Below are positions 21,981 to 32,992 of a stretch of DNA of 51,426 nucleotides, in pieces (position 1 is the first letter of the stretch; each line of letters begins with the position of its first letter). The position numbers and the translations under genes are program-made. The DNA comes from Trichosphaerium sp. ATCC 40318 (lineage: Eukaryota; Discosea; Flabellinia; Trichosidae), in NCBI GenBank assembly GCA_038496445.1, contig JALMLS010000187.1:1-51426 (forward strand). Reading direction: 5' to 3'. Under the pieces are notes generated by a model. That model was not told the origin of the DNA, made no database searches, and saw only the letters and a list, made by a program, of their open reading frames with translations.

Positions 21981-24900
21981 ATGAACGCTTTAACGCTTCT
22001 TGTTATAGTGCTTTGTACTATTACAGTATACTCCCAGACTAGTACGTTTCTTTCTGAATGATTTTGGTACTTTTTTTTTTTTTTTTTGGTCCGTACACGC
22101 TTCTTGAGTATTGCCGCACTGCAAACTAGCGTTCGGATATGCTTTGAAAAAGAATAGCTGCAGTAGAAATTATTTGTACTCTTTTTCCGAAAACACAAGT
22201 AGTTGCACCGACTGCATGCTAAAGAGCATTCCACGGCCCTATTATTCCCACCAGATGTAAGCTCGGTTGTTGCTCATTTTTTTGTTTTTAGTTACCGTAG
22301 CCGATAGAGATAATGACTGGCCTGCATTAATCGATGATTGGGCCTCTATTCCTCTGACTAGACTCGCACCTTATGGTTCAAGACCTCAAAGAAACGCCAA
22401 TCTTTTTTCTAGCTCTAGAATACTCGGTAATGATACAGTAATACACATGGACGAAGTGATGTACGTCAAAATTAAACACCGTTACAGCTTTATCTTAATC
22501 TTGTTCTTAAGATATGTCATTGGTTCAGGACCTACCAGTCAGACTGTCATGAGTATTACACCAGCTCTCTTCTCATTGAACGGAAATAAAAACGGCCCGG
22601 CTATTCTTATGTCTCATATTGCCGATACAACAACAGTTTTTGACATTCCTGGAGCAGATGCTTTATTAGGCCGTGTAAATCAACTTGTGGCCTTTTCCAC
22701 TTCCTTTCCAACATATACTTCTGCTATTCAAACCGAATCACATGATGGATACTTTTTATTTGGAGTTCCTGGTAGAGTACGTTGTACCTTTTTTTTTGTG
22801 ACACGTGCTTACTGTTTCTTGTAGCAAGATTTCGCTTTCTCTACAATAACAGCTGGAAATCCGCCTATTAGGAAAAAAACAGAACTACCAGTAGACGGAA
22901 GACTACTTTCCCACTTCCGTAACTTTCAACACAACCAAGCAGTACGTCTGATTTTTTTGAGTATCAAATGCTGATGCCACTAAACCAATAACGGTTATTT
23001 ATATTTCTTTTAGGATGGCTGTGCTGTTCTTGTAGTTGGTGATCCTTTTGCGGCAGAGCAATTTATCGTCCGTGCATTCCGTCTAAAAGCAACCGATGAT
23101 GTCACTCTCTTGTATGAGTTCTCTTTAAACACTTTAAGAAATGGGAATGAAACTGGCATCACAGATAGATTTGGAGGTTTCAATTGTGAACGTGTTAATG
23201 GTGGCTATGTGATTTCAATCAACTACAACAGAGTTGAAGGAAGGTGTGTAAAAACCTTTGCTTTTGTAGCACCAATTTTTCCCTAGAATCGTGTATGTTC
23301 CTGATGATCAACCTTTCCAATTGATGCACGTTATTGACGAACCAGTAGGAGATCTCGTAATGTGTACGCAAATTACCACTTAATAATACCATTGTAAAGT
23401 CAAAATACTTATCTTTTAAACACTAGATGATACAGACTCTGTTGCAACATCAAAGGGTGTCGTTTTCTTCACAGAAGATTTCGTTTTAGTTAGTGGCTTA
23501 TTCATCAAAACTACTCGTTTCAGAGCTTACTTCGCTCCATTGGGAGGAGACCCAATACGCATTGTTGATAGAGAACATAAACAATTTACCCAAGATAAGG
23601 ACTCAATTGTAGGAGCTGATCTTGGTTCAACTTCTATTGGAGGTACTTTTCCTTGAATCAAGATTTATGTCTTTTTGAGTCAAATTGTACTCTTTTTAAT
23701 TCTTAATTTTAATTCACTGAATTGCGTAGCAATCAGCCTTTTTTTTTCATCCGATTTGAAGCGAAAACAGTTTAAACTAAATCAATTTGTTAGATGTTGT
23801 ATACTTCTGCCTTGGAGAAACAGCTTCGTTCCAATGCTACTCTTATGATACAGCTGCTGCTCCTGCAGAAGCAACAACTATTTTAGATAATACAAACCCT
23901 GCTATTAAGGTACTTATGGACGGATACGAGTTATCTTCATGGTACATTAATGGTGTCACAGTAAGCACAAAAAAAACCCCTAAAATTGTTTACAAGTTAC
24001 TAATTTTAACAATAGGCTTCACCTGTTAGCGATAAAATATTCGTTCTTGCCTCCAGACAAGAAAGCCTTATTGTTCCTACAACAGTCTCTCCGACAGCAC
24101 CTCCTACAACAGCAGCTCCAACAGGCCCTCCAACGACAGCAGCTCCAACAGCCTCTCCGTCAACAGCCGCTCCAACAACGCTTCCTCCAACCACAGCTCC
24201 TCCAACCACATTACCTCCTACAACAGCCGCTCCAACAACAGTTCCTCCAACCACAGCTCCAACCACGGCTCCTCCAACCACAGTTCCTCCAACCACAGCT
24301 CCTCCAACAACAGTTCCTCCAACAACAGCCACTCCAACAACGCTGTCTCCAACAACGCTTCCTCCAACAACAGCTCCTCCAACAACTACCCCTCCAACCA
24401 CAGAAGCTCCAACAGCCCCTCCAACAACATTACCTCCAACAACAGCTGCTCCAACCGCTCCTCCAACAACAGAAGCTCCAACGGCTCCTCCAACGACAGC
24501 AGCTCCAACACGCCCAGCCTTTTCATCATCAATGTTCCTTTTAACCATTGATGTGAAAACACTTGACGTTGTATTTACTGATCTTGGTCCTGGACGTGGT
24601 GATTGTCCTCAGTGTGATCGTTTACACTATGATAAAAAGCAAGATATCCTTTTAGTCGGACATTCACAGGCAGCAGAAGGATGGACATTATCGTAAGTAA
24701 CCCAAAAAACAACCGATCAAATACAAAAAAATATTTATTGATTAACTTGTATTCAGTGCGTTTACACCACCCCTTTTCGATACAGAAATAGAGATTAGAA
24801 GATCACAGAAACTACAAGCTTTTGCTCTATCTTGGAATTTTGACGATTACGATAGAACAGGAGTGATAATATGGGAAGAACGATTTAATTTAGGCGGTTT

Positions 24901-25237
24901 TTTCGCCTACGAATTACGTCGTACATCCGGCATTACCTTTATTCCTCCACCAAGTACTCCTACAGAAGCCCCAACAGCTTCAGAAGCCCCAACAGCTCCA
25001 GAAGCCCCAATAGCTCCAGTAGCGCCACTAGCTCCAGTAGCTCCAGTAGCTCCAGCAGCTCCTACAGCTCCAGTAGCAGCAAGCAATACAACAGTACCTC
25101 CAACAGCAAGCATTACTGGTAATACTACAGCTCCAGTACCTCCAACTGTTGCTACTGGTAGTACTTCTGGTGCTTCTTCTATGCAAGTATTATACTCTTT
25201 TGTAGCTATCGTAATGTATCTCTTTGCTTTGCTGTAA
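21981..25237 (+). CDS. Surface protein with Pro/Thr-rich stalks, probable GPI anchor (paralogue 1)
   Basis: Ten exons: 21981-22041, 22292-22460, 22512-22776, 22825-22941, 23014-23243, 23287-23363, 23427-23642, 23794-23960, 24016-24692 and 24757-25237, giving 819 residues. A signal peptide (MNALTLLVIVLCTITVYSQT) opens it, followed by VADRDNDW and an ectodomain of about 450 residues of unknown fold. A mucin-like stretch of about 140 residues made of APTT/PPTT units (24080-24520) comes next, then a Cys-containing globular piece (DCPQCDRLHYDKKQD). An Ala/Pro/Thr stalk follows, and the chain ends in a hydrophobic tail (MQVLYSFVAIVMYLFALL), typical of a GPI signal. It is paralogous to 29149-32701 with the same intron phases. 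Heavy O-glycosylation and an adhesion or coat role are inferred. Confidence 0.75.
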
Positions 25238-25332
25238 AGAAAAAAGCACAACGTCAGCAGTGAACCAAACAATGAAAACTGTATTAATACCACTTTTTTA
25301 CTGTCTCCTTTGGGTCACGAAGAGTACACCTG

Positions 25333-25500
25333 TTATAAGCTGAGACAATACAAGCTTTGGAAGCTCGATTAACAGCACAATGTGAAGCAGTTATCAGAAA
25401 GTTACATTTCTTTGTGGTTTTCCACTCAACTCCATGAGACAACAGTTCCTCTCACACTACCGCCAACAGTTACTAGTAGATCCATAATATGGCACAAACC
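25333..25500 (-). pseudogene. MYND finger fragment with permuted block order
   Basis: Minus-strand DNA here matches the fragment at 15270-15466. Block B comes first (25500 down to about 25405, including GGAAAACCACAAAGAAATG). Block A follows (25394-25333, including GTGCTGTTAATCGAGC). At 15 kb the order is A then B. Stops interrupt both. The rest of the spacer 25238-25911 holds nothing else that I can support. Confidence 0.5.
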
Positions 25501-25911
25501 TGGCAGTGATTGAAAAAAAGTACAAGTGAGATTCTTGCGTTTGTGTGAGCTAAGATACACTTAATCATAATCTCTACGCGTGGACAATACTATGAAAGCA
25601 ATTAGAACAGTTTTGCAAGAGTTTGGAGACAGAATAAAGTGGCAAGTTTTTGAGCTTTGATACGCGTCATTAGTGCTGTTTGTAGATGATAGAAAAATTG
25701 TGGATAGTTTTTTTTGTACATTTTCTGATGTTATCGGAAATTTATTTTAGTTCAATGTTTGTTTTCACTCATTTATTAGTCGCAAAGGACCAACACTGTA
25801 CCTAAACAGTTGTTGAGCGACTGAAAAATATTATCCATTTTTGGAATGTTCCGAAAACAAAGCCTTGACTTAAGGTTTGTGAACTTATTTTGTTTAAAAA
25901 ATAGCTCTAAA

Positions 25912-28900
25912 ATGATGTACACAATGCTTGCTCGTTGTTTATTTATCTGTACTTGCTTTGCTATCGCTCAAGCTGCTCTACCGGTGTATTACGTGGCAGT
26001 TAACGACACGGGTGGTGATGGAGGTAGTATTCAGAAGTACGTAGTTTTTTTTATCTAACAACAGCATTTGTGACGTTTTAATCACATACAAAGAGCAATT
26101 ACAGTTTTTGTTTTGATTGAGCATTGTATTTTGTTTTATCCTATAAACCCTTTCAAGGCTCTATTTGACTGTTTTAATAGTGCAATGTCGTACGCTAGGC
26201 TCGGTGAGGAGCTTTCAAATGATACAAGTGGTGTCGAGAGAATTTTCTTTCTCGGAGGTATACATGTAATAGAGGTGAATGTAACAGATGGTATTCCCTC
26301 TGTCGCAGCACTCTTTTTACTACAGGGAAACAGTAGCTCCCCTATCATTGTTTCAAACTACGGAGGTACTCAATCTTCACGTTTTTTTGTGCAATATTTC
26401 AGCATTTTACATTGCTATGTGTCAGTTCGTTGTTGATTGAATTACAAGGTGAACGAGTTGATATACTCCTACGCTACACCAATGGTGATATAAGAGCTCC
26501 ATCAGTCGGGGAAGCTCACTTCAGTTTACCTACACTAGGACTAAAATCTGGATCAAGGAACGTTATTATTCGTGGGATTAATGTATTGGGAAGTATCGGT
26601 AAGAGTTAATACTTTACACAGTGTTGATAAGGTTGTTTTTTAGGGTTAGGTTTCGTCATTACTGGAGAAAACATTACACTATGTAATTGCTCTATATCTG
26701 ATGTACATGGACTTGGTGTTCAACTAGTCTTCGCATCTAATTTAGTAATCGATAACATTGTGTTTCACAGGATTCTTCTTCGACGAAGTGCGTTTTCAAT
26801 CTGTTATTTATTCGAACCAGCTGTTCAATTTATTCACTTTTGTTTCCGTAGTTATTTACAATGAGACTAATCCAAATGCAATACACTCTGGTATGTTTAC
26901 TTAACAAACACACTCAAGTGTTGTCCTCTAACGTATTGTAGTCATTTATTTGCTTTCGGCAAGCAATCCATCAATTTCCAACTGCAGATTTAAGGAATGC
27001 TACGGCTATGGTATATCTGTTGAGGGTAATTTACAAGCAGTTAACATTGTACGGGTTTTTATTGAAACCAATCCAATTTCTTTCTTACTTTGACATCAAT
27101 GCTGGCTAACAGTCGTATAGACAATATCAGATAGTGTGTTAGAACTTACTGATGGATTTATTACTGAGGCTGGGGGCTTTAAGGATGTTTTTGATATTTC
27201 AAGGTGCGCAAAAAACAACCAACAAACAGACACTAAGAATATTCTAGATGCTTATATTCGGGTTTCCCGCATAACTCTACACACAGATTCTCTACTAGTG
27301 CAATTTTCCTAAGGGATAGCAGTTTGATTGCCAGTAATACTTTGTTCGCAAATGCTGATCGTACGTTGTTAGTCACCCATTATTTTGTTACTAATTCTCA
27401 AATAGTGCTTGTAGCTTTTACTGAAGATGCTTCGTCTGCAATTGAAGTTTCTTTTTCGTACTGTGTTTTTAGAAACGTATCTGATTTTAGATTGTTACAT
27501 TCTCAGTCTATACAACTTTTTCCAGTATCTTTTTTCAACAATATTTTCGACAGGTACGTTAGAAGCAACCTTTTTAAAACATAGATCTCCTTACTAACTT
27601 TTTTGTTTTGTAAAACAGTGACATTCAACAAATTGGAACAATCAACCGTACGATATATCACGCCACGTGATAAAAAATGTTTATTTTTTGTTTACAGAAA
27701 ATCCTGACTTTGAAGAAAATGTATTCGTTTATGACGAGCCTACTGATGCAGCTGGAAGAATATCTCCCTCTTCTAATTATTATATTGACCCTGAGTTTAT
27801 CGACAGCGAGAATATCCATAACTTCGAAATAAGGCCTACATCTCCACTCCGCCTTCTCGGGATACAGGTTGCACAAGTCAACACTGATTATTTCAACTTT
27901 CCAAGAGGACAAACGCCAACAACCATAGGTGTGTAGACAATTTTTTAAGTTTGTGTTAATTGCTATTGTACAATAATCTGTTTACTAACGCCAGTTTCGT
28001 TTAGGAATGCAGTATCGTTTTGAAATACCTCCTACAACTATGCCGCCCACAACTGAGCCTCCCACAACGAGTCCTCCCACAACGAGCCCTCCTACAACTA
28101 GTCCTCCTACAACTGAACCTCCTACAACAATGCCTCCCACTACTATACCTCCTACAACCTATCCCCCAACAACTACACCTCCCACGACTGATCCTCCCAC
28201 AACGAGTCCTCCCACAACGAGCCCTCCTACAACTAGTCCTCCTACAACTGATCCACCTACAACAATGCCTCCCACTACTATACCTCCGACAACTGAGGCT
28301 CCAAGTCAAGTTATTGCTGTTAGAGAAAAGATAGTGGTAGATGAACCACTAATTGTAGAAGGTATAATATTATTGTATTGTGTTTAGATAAATGACAGTA
28401 CATTTTAGGCGATTTGATTAAAGGTGGAGGCGTCATTGTTTTGAAACCAAGTTCTACTGTTACTGTTAATGGATGTTACGACTCTACAGTGCCTATCATC
28501 TTAACTATTGATTCACCAGTTGAACAAAACAACATCACACTTGTTACGTATGATAGATTGTGCGATATTAATGCCAATGCTTCAAATGTTGAGCTAGACA
28601 TAAAAGATAAAACGTGCAGTTTCGAATATGAAACAATAGTAAAAGCAACAAGATTACAAGTTATTTTCACATCCAGAAAATGTGATAAAGACAAGGTTGC
28701 AAACGGCAGCAAAACGTGGCCTGTAATAGTCACCGTTGCTGTCATATTACTGGTTGTTGGATTGTCACTATTCTTTGTGGCAGCAAGGTAAGCTTAATGT
28801 TTTGTTTTTTTTCTTTACTCAAACGTTTTGTTTCTTTTAGATATGTACCTTGGGTTCGTGTTAGAGTGATGCCTTTTGGAAGTCGAGGAAAAAGAGCAAC

Positions 28901-29003
28901 TCAAAAAGCTTTAAACAAAAGACTTGGAGCCATTAATGTACCACTGGATAATCAAGTATTCACCAGCAACCTTGGTGACTCAAGCAATAATTTGTATGCA
29001 TAA
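25912..29003 (+). CDS. Type I membrane protein with parallel-beta-helix-like ectodomain
   Basis: Thirteen exons: 25912-26036, 26181-26365, 26449-26598, 26644-26787, 26852-26890, 26942-27048, 27121-27203, 27248-27553, 27619-27647, 27698-27928, 28005-28361, 28409-28787 and 28841-29003, giving about 765 residues. An upstream in-frame ATG exists at 25846. I prefer 25912 because a signal peptide (MLARCLFICTCFAIAQA) follows it directly. The ectodomain begins GDGGSIQNAMSYA and FFLGGIHVI. Short strands such as NVIIRGINV, NITLCNCSISD and SISNCRFKECYGYGI follow, as in pectate-lyase-like right-handed beta-helices. Then come a PPTT stalk, a small Cys domain, one membrane helix (WPVIVTVAVILLVVGLSLFF) and a basic cytosolic tail of about 60 residues. 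No catalytic residues are assignable. Confidence 0.7.
28020..28305 (+). repeat. PPTT minisatellite in coding sequence
   Basis: Within exon 11 of the preceding gene, 12-nt units encoding Pro-Pro-Thr-Thr plus one variable residue pair repeat about 20 times. A block of about 96 nt (from about 28056) recurs almost unchanged about 130 nt later, so the stalk grew by block duplication. The antisense frame is open only because of this composition. Confidence 0.8.
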
Positions 29004-29148
29004 CTTGTAAAATTGTACCCAATAAAGACCAGAGACGTACATATGTACATATACTTGACTTCTTCTTTTTACCAAACTGAAACGAACGCAAGTACGTTCC
29101 GTGCCTTAAACTATATGTGCTTAAGTCAATATCGACTACCCAAAGACA

Positions 29149-32100
29149 ATGACAACTTTTCCGGGTCTTGTGATTGTTGTTTTATGTGTTATTACAGTAT
29201 TCTCTCAAACAAGTACGTTTTCTTCCTAAAACGACAGAGAACTGGCTTTGGAGGCTTTTTTGGGTTTTCGCATGAACAAACTCTGTTTTAGTGTAGAAAA
29301 GCAATCAAAGCACAACTGTGTAGTTTTTTTTGGACAAAACAAGCAATTAGAAAACCGGCTACGCGTAACTAGCGAGTAGACACATTAATTTGCCTTACAG
29401 TTTGCCACGCTGTTACACGTAACATAAACTTGGTTTTGTTTACTGATTTTCCTTTTTCTTTATTTAGTCACTGTTGAAGATAGAGATAATGATTGGGATT
29501 ACACTCCAAGCGACGATTGGCCATCTAGAGACCCTGATGTTCCAGACAGGTTGAAGCATTTCGGAAACAGACGACAAGCAAACGCCAATGTTTATTCAAG
29601 CGCTAGAATTCTTGGCAATCATACAGTTTTGACATTGGACCAAGTTTTGTACGTCAAACTAACGCCCTTCCGTTATGAATACAAGCAATATTCATATTCA
29701 TTGTCCCGTAAGCCATATTCACTAATATTCATTCATGAATATTCATGGGCGTTTGGTGAGTCAGGATGTTGAGGAGCTTTGGTTTGTAGCACCTAGCGAT
29801 GTTCCAAATGGATAGATTCAACAAGTTGCATTTGAAAACCGAATCGGAATAGTCAACAGAACACCAAAACCCACAAATCCAGTCAAAATCAGCAATCAAA
29901 TTGCACAATTTTCTGCCGTTTACTGTGTGCATGAATAATGAATGAATTTTTTTAGTCGTGAATATTTGTGAATGTAGGCTGTATTTGAATATTCAAATTA
30001 TTCATTCATAACGGAAGGGCGTTACGTCAAACTAACAATACCAAGAGTGAACATTTTAATGAAAGTTGGTTTTTTTTGTTTTCGACTACTACACAATCAT
30101 TTGTTCTTTCCCTTTTCAGTACATTTATACATACCTACATTGGTATCATGTTTTTCCAGGATGTAGTGTACTACACCATTAACATATTAGCTCGCTAAAC
30201 AAAGAACATGGGCTTCAATTCTTCATATTTAACAGCTTACTGATCCTTATACTGTAGGTATTGGACCTTTAATCCAGCCATTACTCAAATTAGTGCCTCA
30301 CATGTTGTTTTCCCTGTAAACGGAAGTAAAGATGACAGCCTTACAGTCCATCATGTTATCGATCCAACAACAAACTTTACAAATGCATATCCTGCTCTAG
30401 CTAGATATGTTACATACGACATAGTCAACAAAAGTGTTATTGTACCTTACTGTTCCCTAATAGCTACAGAATCGAATGATGGCTACTTTTCATTTGCTGT
30501 AGATCTTACACCTGCAGTATGTTGTATTTTTTTCAAAAGTTTTTTTTTTCAACACGTGTTTTACTTTCTTTGTAGAATGATAGTCATATTCGATTCACAA
30601 AAGTGAATGCTGAAGGGGATATCATTTGGCAACCAGCTCAAATGCCAATAAATGAAACAACTCTTATACACTGGAGATCAATTAGAAGAAACCAAGCCGT
30701 AAGTGCATTGTTGCAGTGTTTTGTTTGGAATATTTTCACGTGTATGTATTTAGTACTTACTTATGCCTATTCTAAGGACGGATGCGCTGCTTTTACAGTC
30801 GGCAATCCTGAAAATGAAAACGAATTAATAGTTAAAGTGTTCCGTCTAAAAGCGTTGGATGATATTTCTCTTTTGTATGAATTCTCAACTACTACTGGTG
30901 GGAACTCTAGTACATTTGGAGGATTCAATTGTGAGCGTGTTAATGACGGATATATTATTACATTTCACTACAACTCAGTACAAGGAAGGTAAGCACTGAT
31001 CTTGTTGTACTTGTCTAGTAAGACTAACTTTTGGGGTTTTTTCTTAGAATTGTGTATGTTCCTGATGATCAGGCAGCCCAACTTTTACATGTTCTTCATG
31101 ACCCATTGGGTGAAGTCACAATATGTAAGGTTTCTAATAAATACTTCAACCTACTAAAGGTCAAGAACTTATTCTTTGTGAACACTAGATGAAACAGAGA
31201 CTGTGGCAACATCAAAAGGTGTTGTTTTCTTCACAGAGGATTTCTGTCGCATTGATGGCACTGATACACTTGGATCAATCGCATTCAGAGCATATTTCAG
31301 GCCAACAGAAGGACTTGAAAAACTTATAGTTAATAGAACACATGCTGCATTCACTATTGATATGAACTCAACGGATAGTATCATTGGTGATATTAGCTCA
31401 ACTTCTATAAGAGGTACTGGTTTTGGGTTTTCTTTATTCTTTTCCATTCATTTTCGATCCGTTGAATCAAATTACAAGCGTTTTGTATGTGCTATAGCCA
31501 GTGACTACACAACTCTTCACGAAATTGTCTATTTGACAATAGAACTCACTTAACTCAAGTACTTTAGATGTTGTATACTTCTGCCTTGGAGAAACAGCTT
31601 CTTTCCAATGCTACTCTTATGATACAGCTGCTGCTCCTGCAGAAGCAACAACTCTTTTAGATAATACAAACCCTGCTATTGGGGACCTTTTTAATGGCTA
31701 CGCATCTTCTTCATGGTATATTAATGGCGTCACAGTACAAAAAAACCCTAAAATACAAGTTACTAATTTTAACAATAGGGTTCACCTGTTAATGATAAAA
31801 TATTCGTTCTTGCTTCCAGAGAACAAACTTTCGTTCCAACAACCCCACCAACAAACGCTCCTCCTACTACAATGTCTCCAACAGAGCAGCCAACAACCAT
31901 ACCGCCAACTACAGAACCTCCATCAACTGTAGCTCCAACTACAGAATCACCAACACCTACTCCTACAACAAGATCTCCAACACCTCCACCAGAAGCAACA
32001 TCAATGTTCCTTTTAACTGTTGATGTGAACACACTTGATGTTGTAGTTACTGATCTTGCGTCTGGAGATTCTGGTACAATTATTAGCTTGACGTCAGATA

Positions 32101-32701
32101 ATTGTCCTCAATGTAATCGTTTACACTATGACAAAAAGCAAGATATACTTATAGTCGGACACGAACAGTTCCCACGAGGATGGAAGTTATCGTACGTACC
32201 CCAAAACATCTTCAAAAAACAAACACGTGAAAAAGAGCAAACAGGCGATATCTTTTCCTCGTTTTTTCTGGTAATCATCTTCCTTTGACTTTTGCATTTA
32301 GTGTATTTACGCCACCTCTGTTCGATACAGAAACAGTAATTAGATCAAATACTGAAGACATACTGTACACTTGGAATTTTGACGATTACGACAGAACAGG
32401 AGTTATTGTATGGCAAGACGGACTTTATATTAACCGGGTAGTAACTAGATTTGTGTATCGTCGTACTTCTGGTATCACATTTACTCCTGCACCTGTTCCT
32501 CCAACACCTCCAGTAGCTCCAACTGCTATTCCTACTGCAGCACCACGTGCTCCTATAGCTAACACAGGTCCAACAGGTCCAACAGGTCCAACACAGCCAG
32601 TACAGCCAACATCGCCTATAGCGCCACCTCAAGGAACTAGTACAAGTGCTACAGTACTCTTCCAACTTGTGCTTCTGGGAACGCTTGTGATAGTTCTATG
32701 A
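29149..32701 (+). CDS. Surface protein with Pro/Thr stalks, probable GPI anchor (paralogue 2)
   Basis: Ten exons: 29149-29212, 29468-29648, 30258-30516, 30576-30698, 30777-30988, 31048-31124, 31189-31413, 31568-31734, 31779-32191 and 32302-32701, giving 706 residues. The layout matches paralogue 1: signal peptide (TFPGLVIVVLCVITVFSQT), VEDRDNDW, unknown ectodomain, PTT stretch (shorter here, about 45 residues), CPQCNRLHYDKKQD, a second Pro/Thr stalk and a hydrophobic C-terminus (TVLFQLVLLGTLVIVL). Exons 6 and 8 have identical lengths in both genes (77 and 167 nt), and all intron phases agree. Intron 2 is 609 nt, ten times the usual size, because of the MITE at 29660-30024 and about 240 nt of other sequence. 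The function is unknown; a cell-coat or adhesion role is inferred from architecture. Confidence 0.75.
29660..30024. mobile_element. 365-bp MITE with 21-bp TIRs and 8-bp target duplication (hAT-like)
   Basis: The element starts TAACGCCCTTCCG and ends CGGAAGGGCGTTA. The terminal 21 bp are perfect inverted repeats. It is bracketed by the direct repeat CGTCAAAC at 29652-29659 and 30025-30032. The inside is AT-rich, with many ATTCA/TGAAT motifs and no coding frame. Eight-base duplications are typical of hAT transposases. It sits in intron 2 of paralogue 2, only 11 bases after the donor site. Confidence 0.85.
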
Positions 32702-32992
32702 AAGTAAATAAAACTGTTATAGTTCGTCTTCTAATGTACCTTGTCAGCTGGTGATTTCATTTTACACATTCAGCATGAGAATGTTTGACTGTTAGATACA
32801 ACATATGATAACATTATTTTGAGATAACTTGCTTTGTTGTATTTTTATACACAGTATTCTCCGTGTATTCCTTTCATTAGAACTATTCTTAGTAACAGAT
32901 TTTTTGTGAAAGTACACACATGCAGAAAGTTATTTGTAACACGCCTATAAATTTAATACTAGTAACTAGTAACTTTGTTTAAATTATTGTAC
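32702..32992. other. Convergent 3' spacer
   Basis: This lies between the stops of the surface-protein gene (+) and ITPK1 (-). It holds two overlapping ACTAGTAACT-type repeats near 32960 and AT-rich 3' UTR-like sequence. No gene is seen. Confidence 0.5.

Noticed and set aside
24006-24548. A 180-residue Gly/Val-rich frame on the minus strand
   Set aside because: It is the exact antisense of the APTT/PPTT stalk of the + strand gene. Low-complexity codons leave the complement open.
28001-28309. A Cys/Arg/Ser-rich minus-strand frame that looks like a small zinc-binding protein
   Set aside because: It is the complement of the PPTT repeat exon, and the apparent Cys-Gly-Arg pattern follows from the 12-nt repeat.
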